Made by a program: the position numbers and the translations under genes. Shown one piece after another: positions 22,973 through 23,316 of a DNA stretch of 23,316 bases. The notes beneath the pieces were generated by a model, which saw only the letters and a list, made by a program, of their open reading frames with translations, was not told where the DNA came from and searched no databases. This DNA is from Phycisphaerales bacterium UBA2421 (lineage in GTDB: Bacteria > Planctomycetota > Phycisphaerae > Tepidisphaerales > Tepidisphaeraceae). Every line of letters begins with the position of its first letter. Positions within the stretch are counted from its first letter, which is position 1. The DNA lies in the NCBI GenBank assembly GCA_002343075.1, contig DDRH01000053.1:1-23316 (forward strand), in the 5' to 3' direction.

Positions 22973-23316
22973 TTACCTGGGCGTGGCCGTGGGGTCCCAC
23001 CCGTCGTCACCCGCCAGCACGCTGGGAATGGTGATCGCCGCCGCTTCTTCGGCGGTTAACTGTCTTGACCAATCCACGCGCTTACTGACGTCAAGCCGGT
23101 CGCCCCGTAGATTCATCGAGCCAAACTCGGCATACCGTGTGACTGATGCGGGGTCGGTGTTTTGCTTGTCTTTCAGGTGCCACGGGTTCCAGCCTTCGGG
23201 CCGGATGTGATCGCCCATCCTGGTTCGGATGAACGTGACCGACGCATTGCTGCCGCGGTCCCATTGCCAGGGGCGGCCAAGGAATGCCGGCTCGCCTTCG
23301 CCGGTGAGGGTGCAAT
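22973..23316 (-). CDS. Pectinesterase, C-terminal part (gene continues beyond the window)
   Basis: The last 113 residues of a carbohydrate esterase family 8 pectin methylesterase, which removes methyl groups from pectin. Visible are LGRPWQWD, holding the conserved Arg and Trp of the substrate site, then MGDHIRPEGWNPWH, TRYAEFGSMN and RVDWSRQLTAEEA, and VLAGDDGWDP just before the stop. The catalytic aspartates lie upstream, outside the window. It indicates use of plant polysaccharides, which fits a soil or plant-associated planctomycete. Confidence 0.92.
   Translation of the reverse strand, partial: CTLTGEGEPAFLGRPWQWDRGSNASVTFIRTRMGDHIRPEGWNPWHLKDKQNTDPASVTRYAEFGSMNLRGDRLDVSKRVDWSRQLTAEEAAAITIPSVLAGDDGWDPTATPR

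Overview
The window looks like a planctomycete chromosome, most likely of the Phycisphaerae/Tepidisphaerales type. The basis is protein style: an N-terminal LEPRRLF motif on a secreted repeat protein, delta-60 repeats joined to RHS repeats, small membrane proteins ending in arginine-rich tails, a DUF6785-like OPT-superfamily transporter, and weak or absent Shine-Dalgarno sites before many genes. A Kdo transferase implies a Gram-negative envelope with lipid A. Base composition is GC-rich. No rRNA, tRNA or CRISPR array was seen.

Layout. Positions 1-2790 form a decayed RHS island: a delta-60/RHS chimera, an arginine-tailed membrane protein, an unidentified (possibly IS21-like) fragment, and a second truncated copy of the RHS core. 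Positions 2790-5038 (minus) hold an RTX-like secreted protein and waaA. Positions 5165-9160 (plus) hold a HerA-like ATPase and a coiled-coil/zinc-ribbon protein. Positions 9216-10457 (minus) hold a Gfo/Idh/MocA oxidoreductase.

Positions 10595-22965 are one co-directional series: a degenerate M28 peptidase fused to an FtsX permease, an OPT-like transporter, a conserved unknown, a PqqD-like protein, a second FtsX permease, its ABC ATPase and a type I phosphodiesterase. Several of these genes overlap or are separated by only tens of bases, so much of this is probably one envelope-export operon. The right edge holds the C-terminal end of a pectinesterase on the minus strand.

The most striking observation is in that series. 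The two large gaps, after 15535 and after 20477, are each filled by a compact cassette: an accessory gene enclosed by long inverted repeats, each arm built of four short tandem units (9-mers in one, 7-mers in the other). One cassette carries a GxxExxY PD-(D/E)XK protein, the other an S23-type four-helix-bundle gene with a premature TAG. Taking out either cassette would leave gaps of only a few tens of bases between the flanking genes. In RNA each cassette could fold as a long stem closing around the gene, resembling intervening sequences of 23S rRNA, and in both the cassette gene's own translation start lies in or next to the stem. There is no transposase. I propose these are two members of one class of inverted-repeat gene cassettes inserted between genes of an operon.
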